The notes under the pieces were generated by a model. That model was not told the origin of the DNA and did no database searches. It saw only the letters and a program-made list of their open reading frames with translations. Below are positions 11,972 to 25,946 of a DNA stretch of 64,000 nucleotides, piece after piece. This DNA comes from Globodera rostochiensis (Eukaryota > Nematoda > Chromadorea > Rhabditida > Heteroderidae), in NCBI GenBank assembly GCA_018350325.1, contig JAEVLN010000001.1:1477501-1541500 (forward strand). Reading direction: 5' to 3'. Both the position numbers and the translations under genes were made by a program. Numbering within the stretch: position 1 is the stretch's first letter; the number at the start of each line of letters is the position of its first letter.

Positions 11972-14900
11972 ATGCTTTTTTTATTTCCCTCCATAATCAT
12001 TATCTTTCCTCTAATATTAATAATTAATTGCCCTCAATGCATTGTGTTTGCTCGATACCAAATCACGGAGAATATGGAGGCGGTGCTAAACCGTCTGCGC
12101 GACTCAGTGGACCGATTTGATGCCCACTTTCAGCGGGCATTTGACGAATATGGGAGGGTTGAATCTGTGCGTGAGGTCAGTGGAATTAGAAGGAAATGCT
12201 AATTTGTAAGTGTTGTAATAGTGTTGGACTGAAACCAAAGGAATATTTCCATGATCCAACCGGGATTGACGCGTGTTTTAACCTTTTCAGATACTTGACG
12301 ACCGAGTGGTCCCACATTTTATTTTGGAGCAGCACAGTCGAGTCGACTTTATAACTGCCTCCCGGCAACTTCAACAGCGCGTCCAGCGCGTCTTTGACAC
12401 CAAAATTCGGGCATTGAGACGATTGGTGCGCGCAGCTGAAAAAGCGGCACAGAAGGTGGACGTAGACACGGAGTTGGGACCAACATTAGGGAGCGAGCGT
12501 CTCTGCAGGGCCCAAATGCGAGCGTTGAACGCAAGTTTGGTGCACAATTCGCACATTTGGAGGAAAAGCGGTGGAAAGCCGAAGTCCGGAGTTCACGTTG
12601 GTCGGGATGGTTGGGGGAGGAAGAGTTGCTTATGGTTTCGAAAAAATTGGGATAAAAACAGAATTGAGACGCTTCTCTGGATAGAGGAAGGAATTAACAT
12701 GTTTCTTCAGGTGGCCTTGGAGACGTACAAATGCAGCGGAGCAGTGAAGCGCGATTTTGACTGGACCGAACAGGCACTGATCGAACAAACAATGGCGGAA
12801 AATGCGCAACACGACGCGGCATTACTGCGACAGTATATTGGCACATACAGCGGACTGACCCGGATGTTCCCAGGTCTTCAAACTGGGGATTGAACTCCAC
12901 CCCGAATCAAATCATATAATCTTTCAAGTCTTAACCGCAAGATTTGAATAAAGTTTTAATTTTAGGCTTTTATTGGAATGTTGGCCCGGAGCAGTTCAGC
13001 ATGGATTTGTTTGACCCGCGCTTCCGTCCCTGGTTCACTGCTGCTGAAAGTGCGCCCAGAGACGTGCTGTTTCTGCTCGACTTCAGCGGTTCGGCAAAGG
13101 GACTGAATGTTCATTTGATCAAAACATCGGTGGACAGTAAAATTTAAAAATGAAAACTGATCATCAGAATGATTAAGGTGATGGCCGTCCTCCAGGTCCG
13201 GCGGGGAAAAATCTTATTCTTAATTATCGTCATAAGTTTTACTTAGACGCTTACGCCCAACGACTTTTTCGCCGGAATTTGGTATAACAGTCGCAGAGAG
13301 CTGGTCTTGACCAACTGCACAGAACCCCGGGGGGACACATTTGTGCCAGCCACCAGTCGGAATAAGGCAAATTTCAAAGAGCATTTATTGAAATTCAAAA
13401 AATAAAATTATCTTTCATTAAGCTTCTCTTTCGCCGCTTCTTGGATCGACTAGAAGAACGAGGTTAATGTATTATTAAAACAGTAATTGTATTAACTAAA
13501 TCTAAACATTGCAAAGAATCAATTAATTAATTTTATTTGACATTATGGCCGTAATCAAATTTTGGCGTTAATTTAAATTAATAATTTAGGCTTTAAATGG
13601 CATATTGGGGAGGAGGGGGGGAGGGTGTCAAAATCGGTTTATAAACACTTTAAATATATTTAGACCAAGCGGTGCTTCCGCCAGCCATGGAGGCAAGCTT
13701 CGCACAATTCGTGCATGCCCATCACCAGAATAGCAGCATGGAGGAGGCGGCTCGTCCGCTACGCAGCGGTGGCCATCGGCTGGTGTTGCTGTTTACGGAT
13801 GGCATCGAATTTTGGCCCACCGATGTGGTGCAACGCTATCAGCAACATGAAAAGGCGCATGGCAGCCCGCCAATCCGCGTGTTCGGTCATTCTATTGGCC
13901 ACGGACGTGGAGTGCAGTCTGCGTTGACTTGGCTTACATGCCAGACAAAGGCCGGCCTGGCCCAGGCCGAGATCGGCTCGGTGGCCGAGATTCGATTAAA
14001 GGCGCGAGTCCATCTTGCCAAACTGAGTGAAGTGTTGGCATTGGCATATCGTGAACGGGCGGCGGACCCAGAACGGAGGCCCATTTCCTGGTCAACTAGC
14101 AGATTTTCCTTTACCCACAAACTTTATCTATTAGGACCAACCCGTACATGGATGTTCAGAGAGGCGGTGCCGTACTGTCCCTGTCGATGCCATTGCTTGG
14201 TCCCCAATCGGCCATTTACCGAGACTTAAATTTGTCTCGTGAACAACTGATGGAGCGCAGTTTGCATGCCAAATTAGATGGCTTTATTGGTGTCGCAGGG
14301 TTGGACATCGGCTTTGCGGAGCTGGCACGGGTTATGGCTCTGGAGGGAGAGGACGGCACGCTGGCATACGCTTTTTTGGTGGACAACAACGGACTCGTTT
14401 ATTTTCATCCGAGGTGGAAGACAGAAAAGAACAACGAATTCTCGTGACTCGAATTTATTTATTTATTTTTGCATCAAGGTTGAGTACTCGGCCGGCGGAA
14501 TTGTTTGCTTTTCGGCGCACACTGTGCCATCGAATCTCTACTACTCTGCTGCGCTCCAACATACGTGTGCCCTTCTCCAAAGCAGACGAACTTGTGCATC
14601 AGCAACTGGGTTACGTGGACTCGGTTCCCCACCGTGACCTGCTTGAGCTGGAGCCCGATTCACCGCTGATGCAACAGTTCCGCACGCGCCTCGTGCGACG
14701 ACAGTGCGGGACCGGCGAGGCGCCGTTGGAGGACGCGCAACGACAGGTAAACAAACAGCAATTCATGGCCACTTACTAGGGCTATTTTCCAAATTTAAAA
14801 AAAATAATGTAAAATTATAGTTGCGGTGTGTACCATTAAAGGACACGCCGCTGGTGATCGGCATGGTGTTGATCAAGGAGCGCGCTCGAGTCAGCACGTC

Positions 14901-17900
14901 AAAACAACATTTTCAGAATGGTAGAGAAGGAGTACAGGTACAGTAGCAATTATTACATTACCAGTTTTTACTTTTGCAAAAAGTGAAATTCATCTTAGGA
15001 AGATGAAGAAGATCCATTTGAATTGGCGGAGCGCTTCAGGGCTGGCTTCCCAACTGAAGATGAGCCGAACGAAGAAACAGCAAATCGACGCCAATTCAGC
15101 CCCCAAAATGGCAACGGTTCATTTGCTCACCAGTCTGTCGGCATTTTGCTCACCCCCGGGTATTATTTATTCGCATGACTCAATCAGTTGAATATTTTAA
15201 ATGAGCATTGATCGTTAAAACTCGATTTAGCAAACAATCAACTTATAGATGGGAATATTGATGAATTGCGTCAACGTTACCCCAATATGCGTATTAGCGT
15301 TGTATTTCCAACTCGGATCACGATCAAATGCTTTAATCTTAAGTTCCTACCTCATTTCTCCCAGCTTTCTGATTAGGGTTGCAGCCGGGGTGAAGGGACG
15401 GGGAGAAAACCAGGGACCCCCAGCCATTTTCATCCCCGTCCTACGATTTACCCATTCCTGGAAATGGGGATCCCCGTTCCCCACTTGCTCATCCCCGAAA
15501 ACGAGGATCCCCGGTTTGTCCGTCCCCAGCATCCCCGTTCCCCGGTTTGACCGGAGATCCCCCCCCCCCGGCTGCAACTACTTCTGATATGACTTTCAGC
15601 CCTATCGAGCAGTGGGAACTGTCCACCGCGTTGTCTTCCGCACGGCCGCTTTCGCGCTTCCGCGCCCTCATTCGCCTGCTTCCTTCTGTCCGTCCCGCTG
15701 ACCCCTTTTTGGCGCACCTTTCCGCACTCGCGCCCGACTCCGTCTTCCCGTTGTGGGCCGCTTCGTGGAACTCAACAGTTTCATCGGTCACCTCCATGCG
15801 TTGGCCTTCGTCATCTGCTTCTGGTTCTTGTGCTCCGCGTCCCCTTCCGCCTCGCATTGAGCCGCGTCTCTTCCGCTCCGCGTTCCTGCAAATCCGCGCC
15901 TCATCACTTCGCGACAGAGCCGCATTGACCGCATTCTTTCCTCGATGGTCCTCTTTTTTAGGATTAAATTCTAAAAATGCTTTTTAAATTTTGCTGTTCC
16001 TTTCAGCGAATTTAAATCCGTGAATGGCATTGTGCAACGCACAAAACCACCACCAGAATTGGCGGATGATGACGAGACGGGCAATGGAAAGTTGAAGATT
16101 GAAGTGGACTTGGTAGATGGTGGCAGCGCGGACACAATACTTTCAGTGCAGAAATCGATGGCATTTGTTGCCAATTCCATTCCACTAGTGCAGATTGGGG
16201 TACGGCAAATTTTATCTCAATGGAATTTGCCATATGTAAATCCGAGTCATCCATACATTTTTGTTTTTTTGTTTGGCAGGTGCAACTCCGAGGCAATTTC
16301 TTTCAGCTTAAGTTTCAGCGAGCCCTTCAACAACAGCAAGGCAGCTGGCAAGAATGTGCCAAAGTTAGCTGATGTTTGATTGATCAGATTTATTCCGGTC
16401 GCATAGGCGGGTCGCAAATGCCTTCTGATCAGTGATGACTCAGTGTTGTTGGCGTCTAGTGATCCTGGCTTCTTGCTGGATGCTGGTGTTGTTCATCTGT
16501 CCAATGCCGAGCCGGAACTGTTTTCAGAACTTTTGTCACGAGGATTCATCCAAAAGTTAGAATGCCCATTTTAACACGATTGGGACATGGTTAGGCCGGG
16601 TTATCCTAAACTCGAGAGCCGAAACCCGGTCTTTTTAGACCCGATCCGAAGATTTTGGCTGACCCGATCCAAAAACCAACCCAGCATTTTTCTCGGCTCA
16701 CAACCTGATCGGGACAGAGCGAAAAAAGGTTGATGCGGGGTATGTTTGGATTTCTCTACAAAGGATCGTCTGGCGTGACATAAATGCCCAATGTCCAATG
16801 GTGATTACGCTGGACCCTCGACAGCTACAACGTCAGCAGTACTTACAGCAACACATGCACCCGTCCTTGCACTCCTCCGCCTCCACGGTGCCGGATTCGT
16901 CCGCTGCATCATCGCTTTCCGCCATGCGCATCGCCTCAACCATGCTTTATTTGCTCCGTCAGCTGCTTTCATTGCTACCAGCCACGTTTCAATGGTCGGC
17001 TGATTTTGTGTGCCCCAACATTTAATTATTCGAGCATTTACCTAGGCTTGTTTCTTCCTTCCTCTGGCTTCTTCCCGGCGGCACTTCTGCTGCTGATAGC
17101 GCCCCTCTGTTTGCACCGTTAGACAGTATTGACTGCCAAATTGATGACCATCAGCAGCCGACAGAAATGCTGGAGCAGTGCACTGTAGAGCACACACAAT
17201 ATCGCCTGCGGGGACGGGCTAGGGAACGGAAGTATGGGAGTGGTAGTGGCGGACGCGGAGGAGACGAAGGTGCCGTGTGGATGAAGGACAAGATGTGCAA
17301 CCGGTGGGTTTTTGTATTTAAGGAGAGTGGGGGATTCACGGCACTTTCATCCTTTTTTCCCCAATTAGAAAAAGCGGGAATAGGAATAATTGAAAGTGTG
17401 CCAAAATTCAACAAAATCCTTCACACAATAATGCTGTTTTGTTCAGCACCATCGGACTGCTTCCGTTTGCTCGCTCGCATTTGTTTCTGTTGCTAATCGA
17501 CGGGCAATGTGATAAAGCTGCAGAGACGACAAATGCGTCGGGCAAAGTTACCGGCGATTTAAAAGGCTCAGCGAAGCCGCTGTTTCCCCAATTTATGGCA
17601 CAAAAACAGGGTAATTGATGAGCAAGCATATTTAGGAATTTGCCTTAATAAATTTTTAGAATAATTTTTCAGTGCCAAATTGCGATTTGACACGCTCATC
17701 GTTGGAATTGGAGCGAACTCTGCGCCCCGACTTGGACTACACTCTTTCACATCCAAAGGTTTGGGGTTTTTTGAAGAAAACGACCCCTCCCCCCCCCCCC
17801 CTCGCTCCCTTCAATTTAAACTTTTGAAAATTCACAGGAATTCAACCCGATTTGCACAATCTCGGCAAAACAACATCAACCACAATTTTCGGCATTGTTG

Positions 17901-17945
17901 TTGCTATTTTCATTGATCGCGTCAATTTGTGTTTTGTTTTTCTGA
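11972..17945 (+). CDS. Voltage-gated calcium channel alpha2/delta subunit
   Basis: An extracellular auxiliary subunit that raises surface expression of voltage-gated calcium channels; nematodes have UNC-36 and TAG-180. The ATG at 11972 begins a signal peptide (LILIINCPQCIVFA). Exon 2 (from 12291) encodes the VWA N-terminal helical region. About 12965-13140 encodes FYWNVGPEQFSMDLFDPRF and then a VWA domain with the MIDAS motif DFSGS (RDVLFLLDFSGSAKG). The VWA continues through LTPNDFFAGIWYN (13250) and HRLVLLFTDGIEFW (about 13770). About 14140-14420 resembles the Cache region (NPYMDV, then LAYAFLVDNNGLVYFHPR). Later exons are less certain. LLASSDPGFLLDAG (about 16450) is a good family match. 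The last exon ends in a hydrophobic tail (FSALLLLFSLIASICVLFF), suiting a GPI signal or membrane anchor. UNC-36 versus TAG-180 cannot be decided. Confidence 0.85.
15374..15580. mobile_element. 207-bp hAT-like MITE in an alpha2/delta intron
   Basis: Terminal inverted repeats TAGGGTTGCAGCCGGGG and, reversed, TAGTTGCAGCCGGGG. Flanking 8-mers are TTTCTGAT (15366-15373) and CTTCTGAT (15581-15588), one mismatch, both fitting the hAT duplication pattern nTnnnnAn. The interior repeats GGGATCCCCG-like palindromes. No coding capacity. Confidence 0.75.
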
Positions 17946-18391
17946 CGACGAATTCATCCGATCACTTTAGATAGCCCAATCAGTTTTTATTGTCGCTTTT
18001 TTCTATTTGAAACTAAATATAATAAATTTATATGCATATTTTTAAATGATCGAAAATGTCTTTTCCAACGTTTCCATGACAACACCAAAAAGTGGCCGCC
18101 GTCTATTGCTTCCTCAAAATTCAGCTGACTCATTTTGGCATATTTAAAAACATTTCTTTTAATTTACCGTTCATTCTTCAATTTTTACCAAAATGTTTAC
18201 CAAATTGGAATGGTTGGTCCAAAGTTCTGAGTCGCAATAATCTTAGGCCCTTTCAACAATTGCAGGAGCGACAAACATTCCTTTGAAGACCAAGCGGAAG
18301 CCGAAGCCGGGTTGGAGGAATTTTAATGCTAAAAATAGCCTCAATTTCCCATAAGAACAAATTAAAAGTTCCCTAAAATTTAGGCTTTAAA
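17946..18391. other. Intergenic, alpha2/delta to IFT122
   Basis: A 446-bp AT-rich gap between two genes on the same strand. No gene is seen. It must hold the 3' end signals of the first gene and the start region of IFT122. No X-box could be confidently picked out by eye, although IFT genes are commonly controlled by one. Confidence 0.4.
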
Positions 18392-21300
18392 ATGCTTAAA
18401 ATCCAGTCAAACACACCGATTAAAAAATTTCTCCCAATTAGCTCATGCATTTACTCGTTGGCCTTCAAGCCGGATGGCACCCAACTGTTGGTCGCCATTG
18501 GCACCCGCATCATTGTGTACGATCCCAACGACGGGACCGTGATCATTGCCCTCAAAGGTCCGCAAAAGCCACAAATTTATTAAATTTGACGATTGGTCTT
18601 TCAAGGGCACAAGGAACTGGTGTACGCCGTGAGCTTCGCCTTCAACGGGGAAAGGTGTTTCAAAAACATGCAAATGTCCAGAGTCATCCGTGGACTTTGA
18701 AATTTGTGCAATTTTTCTGATCAATCATCTTGAAGATTTGCGTCAGGCTCACAGGACAGATCGGTGACCTTGTGGAGCGACCAGAATGAGAGACTGCTCA
18801 AATACACGTAAGGCTCATTGACACGGATTGGCTAAATTGGTGGTGGTTTGGCTCAAGACCCTCAAGGCTTATGTTTAGGAATTTACACGACATTATTCTA
18901 AATTTGAAACCCGTATCTTGTCTTCCGGTCCTGTTTTCATATTTTGATTATTGAAAGATTATTCTCCAATTCAGACACAATGACCCGGTTCAATGTATTG
19001 CCTTTTCGCCCACCACAATGACATTGCTCAGCTGTGCTGTCTCGGACTTTGGCAAGTGGCCACAGTTGGCGCTAAATTCAAAAATTGTGCCTTTAGGCAT
19101 TTGGACACAGAACGACAAAAATGTCAGGTACACATCCAAAATGCTGGAAGCTTTTCCCAAGTATATTCAAGTAAGCAAAAGGTGCACACAAAGTGCACGA
19201 GTTGTGCGTGGAGTTTAGACGGCTGTTTCTATGCTGTCGGCTTTTTCGATGGCACAGTGACTGTACGGTCAACATCAGGGCCCACGGTAAGCCAAATTGT
19301 GCCAAATTTGAATTTACGAATATTGCCAGCCGACCGGAGAAGAAACAGCACGCCTGGAGAGGCCCGGATGTGAACCGGTGTGGGCACTTCATTTTGCGCA
19401 AATCGCTGCCAAGTTAATATTGTCCAAGAATTAGCAAATTCTTGCTAAAATGATCTTGCATTTAGCAATCAGATCAGCAATGAAATGTTGGTAGTGGCTG
19501 ATTGGGCACAGTCCATCGGATTTTACGCTCATTCACAGGGCCAAGTGGTCGGTTAATTGGATTTTTAAATATCTTTAAGCTAGAATTCTTTTTGATCATA
19601 TTCACATATTAACATAAGTCCTTTGCATTTGTAGTCCCATCGAAGTGACAAACAGCTGGACTACGACCCAACCGCGGTGCATCTGTTCAGCAACGGATGC
19701 TTCTTCCTTTCCATTGGCTCAAACAGAAAGTTAAACTTGCACACTGTTGGAGGTATGCCACAATTTCATTCACATTCTTACAAAACACGATCTGATACAG
19801 ATTCTGGATGAGATCAGAATGATATCAAATTTTTTGGATCATGAAAACATTGATCAGTACCAATTTTAAGGTTATTGGTTCTTCGTTTAAACCAATTCCC
19901 TTTCCCCAGGCATCGATTTGGGCGCAATGTCCCAATTAGACGCTTGGCCGTGGAGCATGGTGCTGTTCAAGCAACAGTTCGTGGTCGGTAAGTTGGCTCT
20001 TACTACTCGTAACATTGCAGCAGACAAGCGCTTTTTTCTAAAGTTGGTTGCGTTGATGGGTCGTTGGTTTGTTATCGGCTGATGCTGAACACGATACACG
20101 CCTTGCACCACAGTTAGAATGGGGGAGAATTCCTGAAAAACAAAAAATTTTGATCAAAGACCATTATGCCTTCCGGGATAACCAAACGGATGTGGTGGTG
20201 CAGCACTTGGAGCATCAAAAATCGACCCGAATCCGTTGTCAAGACCTTGTCCGAAAAGTGGCCATTTACAACAATCGGTTGGCGATACAACTGACTGATC
20301 GGGTGCTGATCTATCGACAATCGGCTGGCGAAAGAGAGGGTGAACCGTTGGAGTACAAACTGATCGATCGGATCAGTCAGAATTTTGAATGTTCCCTGTT
20401 GGTGATCACCAGCCAACATTTGATTCTGTGCCAGAACAGACGACTGACCTGCTACGATTTGAAGGGCATTAAACAACGTGAATGGATAATGGACTCAATG
20501 ATGAAGTCGGTGGTTATTAAGCGATCAATAGCAATGATCAGGCTGTCCAAAACTCCAAATCCAGGTACATCAAAGTGGTTGGTGGCCCGCCGGGTCGAGA
20601 GACAATACTGGCAGGAATGTGCGATGGACTAGTAGGAATAATGCTAAACCGCAAGTGTGAATAACGTAAATATTTCAGGTCAGCAAAATCTTCGTGGACA
20701 ATCCCTTTCCGGTCGAAGTGGTCAGAAGCTTTTCCTTTTACTGATCAACCAACAACCAGCTTGTGATCAACATCAGTTCAGGTCCGCCTGAAGACAGCGA
20801 TTTGTTGTGTTGACATCAGCCTGAGCATGCGTAAATTGGCCACCGTTGATGAAAAGGTCTGTGGGTGCCAATCAGCTGCTGCTGGATATCATTCAGTGCT
20901 TGAGTTGGCCAAAAATTTGCATTTACGATACACCCTCGAGACACGACAATTCAAACGCCAATTTTCAGGGCATTTGTGTGTTGTACGACACGGAGCAACG
21001 CGAAATTCTAAATCAGGTTAAAATTCGGCATGATGTGATACAAAATGGAGCTGAACTGCCACTGATCAGGAGCCGAACGTCTCCACCGTCACGTTCAATT
21101 CGGCCAACGAAGATTTGGTCTGCTACTCCGGTCATGGCGTGCTCAACATCAAATCCCACTGGTTCACGCCCTATCAGCAACGGTTGGAGCCCTCTCAACA
21201 AGGCTTCGTTGTCGGCTTCATGGGAAAAAGTGTGTACATCATAACCGCACTAATCGGGGGTAAGTGTGTATTTTATTTGACTCAAATATTTAATAATGGG

Positions 21301-24300
21301 CTTTTTGGGTTAAAAAGTAAAAATTTTATTACTGGATCGGTCGGTCAAATTTTTAGGATCCGAAATTCGGGAGGACTTTGGCACTTTGGGCATTTACAAA
21401 TTTTAAAATGAACCCAGTTCCCGGCACTGATCCTGTAATTAATCAATTCTTCATACCCAAAAAAAATTCAAATTTGGTTTCAGCCAGCTGCAGCAGTTCT
21501 TCCCCGCCCATGCACTCCAAGATGGTGACGACGATTAATTTGTAACACACTAAAGCTTGTTTTTATAGCAAAGCCTGGAAATTCCGGTGACGAGGTTCGC
21601 TTGGGCTTTGGGTTCAGATACGCACCGATCTACTATAATAATTTTGGGCATGGTTTTGGATAATTCGTGCAAACAGAAACAAAGTTAGTAGTTGTTCCCC
21701 AATGTTTGTTACAGTCAGCTGCTGCAGTTCTTGGACAACAACATGTTCAAGTAAAACATTGGAGCCAACATTATGCCGTCAATTTTCAATTCTTTTAGGG
21801 AAGCTTACGAATTGGCTTCGTTGGGCGTTACTGAACACGATTGGAAGGTCATATTAGGGGGCTTACTTTTTCTACCTAACTGTTTCAGCTTCTTGGTTCC
21901 GAAGCGTTGGAGCACATGGAGTTCGAGGTGGCCAGGAAGGCATTCTTTCGAATTCGGGATTGTCGATCGTTGCTTTTGGTCAACGAGTTGACGGTATAAT
22001 CAGATCTAAATTCGGGGGTACCATTTCAGAATGAATGTACAATTTCAAGGAGATGAAGTCACGAGGCGCTTCTGCTGACGAACTGCGTGCCCATCTGTAC
22101 GCTCACAGCAGGTGCTGAAATTGTTCAAAATGGCACAATCACTGAACGCACCGCCCATCCCATCACAGACGCTTTCGTGAATGTGTGCAGCTGCTGCAAC
22201 GATTGGAAATGGAACAGAAAGCGCTGGAGATGTTCGCCGATCTTCGGATGTTCGATAAGGCGCAAGTGAGTTTGAGAATGAAAATTTTTAATTTTGCTGA
22301 TTTTTGGATGGAAGCATTGAATTTTGACAGTTTCCCTCCTCGCAGGAACTGCTGTCTTTGGCCAGCCAAGAAACGCAGAAACTGCTGCTGAGGAGGAAGG
22401 CCGACTGGGCTCAGAGCACCAATGATCAGCGATTGGTAAATTACAAATCGCCGGTTTTTGGTGAAAATGCCCTCTTCGTCCAGATGGCCTCCGTGCCGGA
22501 CATGCTGATGGCTTCTGGTGATTATGACAAGGCCATCCGGTTAATGATGGCCAATGGATGGGTTGAGAAGTAAGCGAATTTCAATTGGCATTATGCCTGC
22601 CTCCGCGACTGGTTTAGAGTGGCCAACGCGGCACGCAAATTAGACCGGTCGGATACGAATTTGCTGCGTGAAATTGGCTAGTTTTATTTTCTACCCACTG
22701 GCCTAAAGATTAGATTTATTTATGAAATTGCATCTTTTAATTTAGTTCTAATTGATGATACAATTTTTAGGCCAATTCATGGCTCAGAAGGGCGAATATA
22801 CAATGGCCGCCTCCATTTTCCAAGTAACCCTTTCACATAACACAAACACATCGCCAGAAAACTTTCGTTCTTTGCAAAATTTGAATTTGTGGCACTATTT
22901 TCATGTCTACCAATTAATTCTAGAAATTGCCGGCCTATCGTAATTTCTGAAATACAGTGCCAAGTTTAATACTGTATCCCTCCCTCACACAGCGAATCAG
23001 CGATACGCACGCCATTGTACAAATGCATGTGGACTCGGAGCATTGGGAGGATGTGAGTTGGGCGAATCAGCCGACCTGATTTTTATTCATTTATACATCG
23101 TCAAATATTTGATCAGTTTGAAAAATTATGTTGGTGAAGAACTGACAAATGAGTAGTGCCCCTGGAGCAACAAAATGTATCCATGGGATTTGCTTCAGGC
23201 ATTTGCATTGGTGACGCGACATTCTGCACTCAGCGCCGATGTTTATCTGCCATATGCGCGATGGTTGGCTGAACGGGACAGATTTGATGAAGCCCAAATT
23301 GGTCGGCTATCATCAAGCATAGACCCAGGCAGAATGGTGTTTGAGTTCCAGGCTATCGGCGTCAAGTCTCAAAATATCGAGTCTCGAAAAAAATTTTGGT
23401 TTCGAAGAACCCGAACAACCTAATGGCCATTAAAATTAGGAAACCCTACTGAACCAATTCACACTTTTTGTCCCTCAAAAAAGTAGGAATAATGAAAGGT
23501 CATTCTGTCGGGGGTCACTTTGTCCAATTTGGCCAAACTTATATGTATTTTGCAAAACAGCTTACAACAAGGCTGGCCATGAGAAGGAGGCGGCACGGGT
23601 TTTGGAGCAGTTAACCGAAAATGCGGTCAGAGAAAATCGTTTTAAAGGTGGAAGATTTTTTCTGACGAATTCAGTGCTTGTTCCGCCAGTTAAACTTCTG
23701 CTTGTTTTTATTTTTCAGCTGCTTCATTTTATTATCGACGCCGAGCGGAGCAATTGTTGGAGACGATTGAGACCAGCGGCGGTGGTGGTGGTGGTGGTGG
23801 TGCTGCTGAGGAGTCCGCTAAATTCGCTCAACGATGGCTCACATTGGCAGACATTTACTTTGCGTATGAGCCTGTGTTTAAATATGTGGTTAGTTGGCAG
23901 CAGAGCTGATGTTTTTACCAGAAAAGCACTTTCCCATCCATTCCATCAAGATGGAGCCGTTCACGGACAAATCCCTGGACACATTGTTCCATGCCGCCCG
24001 TTTCCTCGTCCTGCACCCGCCCACCGACTTTGTGTCGCGCACCATTGTGCTGTACACCTTGATGCGGCTGAGCCGCCACTTCGCCAACTTCAAGACCGCT
24101 CGGCAAGCGCTGGAACAGCTCCGACAGCTGAAAGCACCGCCCCACTACCAGGCACAGATTGACGTGGCTACGCTCGAAATTCGTGCCATGCCATTTTCTG
24201 ATGCGGAAGAGTATCAGCCGTTGTGCTACAGGTGAACATTTTCAATTTGAACTTTCTGCTGGTCATTAATACGCATGTCACACAATTCTGATCAAACCAA

Positions 24301-25149
24301 GTCAGGAAACTTCACTATTTCGGTAATGAAAACACTGCTGGCCATTTCCATTTAGTTGTGGAACTCGAAACCCGATTTTGGGGTCTCATGAGTGCGTACA
24401 CTGCTCGCATCCCTTCGTGTACTCCTTCATTACGTTCGGTTTGAAGCAAAAAACATAATCTAGTAACAAAACCGTTTGTTTACACTCAGAAGTGTTGCCT
24501 CTTGTCCAATTTCACATTGCCGACGGCATTGAGGACGACGAGGCGGTGAGACAATTCATCACATTTTTGTTTGAGCGTTTTTTCAAACCGACAGATACGA
24601 CTGATCAACATGGAACCGCCGCCGATGGTGGACACAGACACACAAACAAACGATTTTATAATGTCCGAACTGGCAATGAACAAGGTGGAGAAGGAGTGGA
24701 GAGAGTTCAGAGTCATCGCACATTTTGAAATCACATTTTTAGAAGAAGAAGCGACAAATGAAGCTGGACAGGGAGCATCTGCTGAGGCTGGGTACCGAGG
24801 TGTTCACCCACAACGTTCGTAAATATGTGTATTAATCAATTTGAGACCGACATTTTTTGGAACCAAATATCGTAGTATAAAATTTAAAAAGCACCCCTGA
24901 ACTTTTGTAGAGGCCATCTCCAATGCGGACAAGCTTCTACTTGAAAGTGATCAAAGAGGTCAAAACCGCCAAATGTCCAAACTGCCAGAAGGTGAGTGAT
25001 TGATCAGACAAATGAGCAGAATTAGCAAACTTTTAAACTTTTTTTCAATGCAGTTTTTCAATTCCGACGACTTTCAAATGGCCGTTCTCCAGTTGGGCCA
25101 ATGTCCGGTGTGTCAGGGCAAAGTGCAAACAGTCAATCACGAAGAATGA
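18392..25149 (+). CDS. IFT122: Intraflagellar transport protein 122 (IFT-A core; DAF-10)
   Basis: An IFT-A component needed for retrograde transport in cilia and ciliary entry of membrane proteins. It starts [13 protein letters not shown] at the ATG 18392. WD40 repeats follow: [15 protein letters not shown], then [39 protein letters not shown] and [19 protein letters not shown]. The second propeller includes a block at 20069-20560 ([14 protein letters not shown]). TPR-like helices follow: [16 protein letters not shown] (21790), [17 protein letters not shown] (22520), [18 protein letters not shown] (23250), [10 protein letters not shown] (23600). The C-terminus has Cys pairs CGTRNP..CVHC and CPNC...CPVC, matching the family's zinc-binding end. 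The stop at 25147 ends NHEE. More than 15 small introns interrupt it, one with a GC donor (GACTTTG|GCAAGT, about 19053). Every conserved region I recall from human IFT122 is present in order, so the gene looks intact. Confidence 0.95.
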
Positions 25150-25236
25150 AGCATCATTGTGCTCTGATTGTTACGACTAAGATTTTCGCGCATTTTTTTG
25201 ATTAAATGTTTTTTCTTTACTCAACCTATTTGCAAT

Positions 25237-25946
25237 GGCTACCGGTCCGAGTGCCGAATGGTCCGAGTACCGAAAGTCCGAGTACCGAATAGTGCAAAAA
25301 ATATCCGAGTGCCGAATACAACAAAAAATATCCGAGTGCCGAACGTCCCAGTGCCGAATGGCCTGAGTGCCGAATAGTGCGAAAAATATCCGAGTGCCGA
25401 ATAAAACATATTTAAGCCGAAGGTCGAATTAAATACTATAGTAGAAAAGCGTACTGTTTAAACATTTTATAACACCGATAAACTTTTATCAATCATATAA
25501 ATTAGGGTTAAGCCCCGACATGGCCAACCCCGACCCCGACTTTCCTGCAGGGGACTTTCCCGCCCCCGAAGGGTCAGGGAAGGTCAACATTGATTTTTGG
25601 ATGTTTTTCGAAAAATTGTTCGAATTCAAGTGCGGGGTTTGAAAAAATTGATTTGTATAAAAAGTAGGGTAAGAAATCTGAATTGATCCGTACACTCAAA
25701 AAAAATTAGAAGTCGACACTCAGATATTTTTGCAATATTTCGACACTCGAACCATTCGAAACTCAGAATTTCGACACTCGGACATTTTTTGTACTATTCG
25801 GTACTCAGACAGTATTTGTTCTATTCGGCACTCAGACTTTTCGGCACTGGGACGTTCGGCACTCGGATATTTTTTGTTCTATTCGGCACTCGGATATTTT
25901 TTGCACTATTCGGTACTCGGACCATTCGGCACTCGGACCGGAAGCG
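25237..25946. mobile_element. 710-bp foldback, hAT-like element between IFT122 and DUS2
   Basis: Inverted arms (about 25237-25410 and 25715-25946) are built from direct copies of a TCCGAGTGCCGAAT unit, opposite in the right arm. Ends read GGCTACCGGTCCGAG and, reversed, CGCTTCCGGTCCGAG. The 8-bp direct repeats TTTGCAAT (25229-25236 and 25947-25954) fit nTnnnnAn. The central 300 bp is AT-rich with an inserted CCCCGAC-rich patch near 25515-25580. No transposase frame. Confidence 0.8.
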
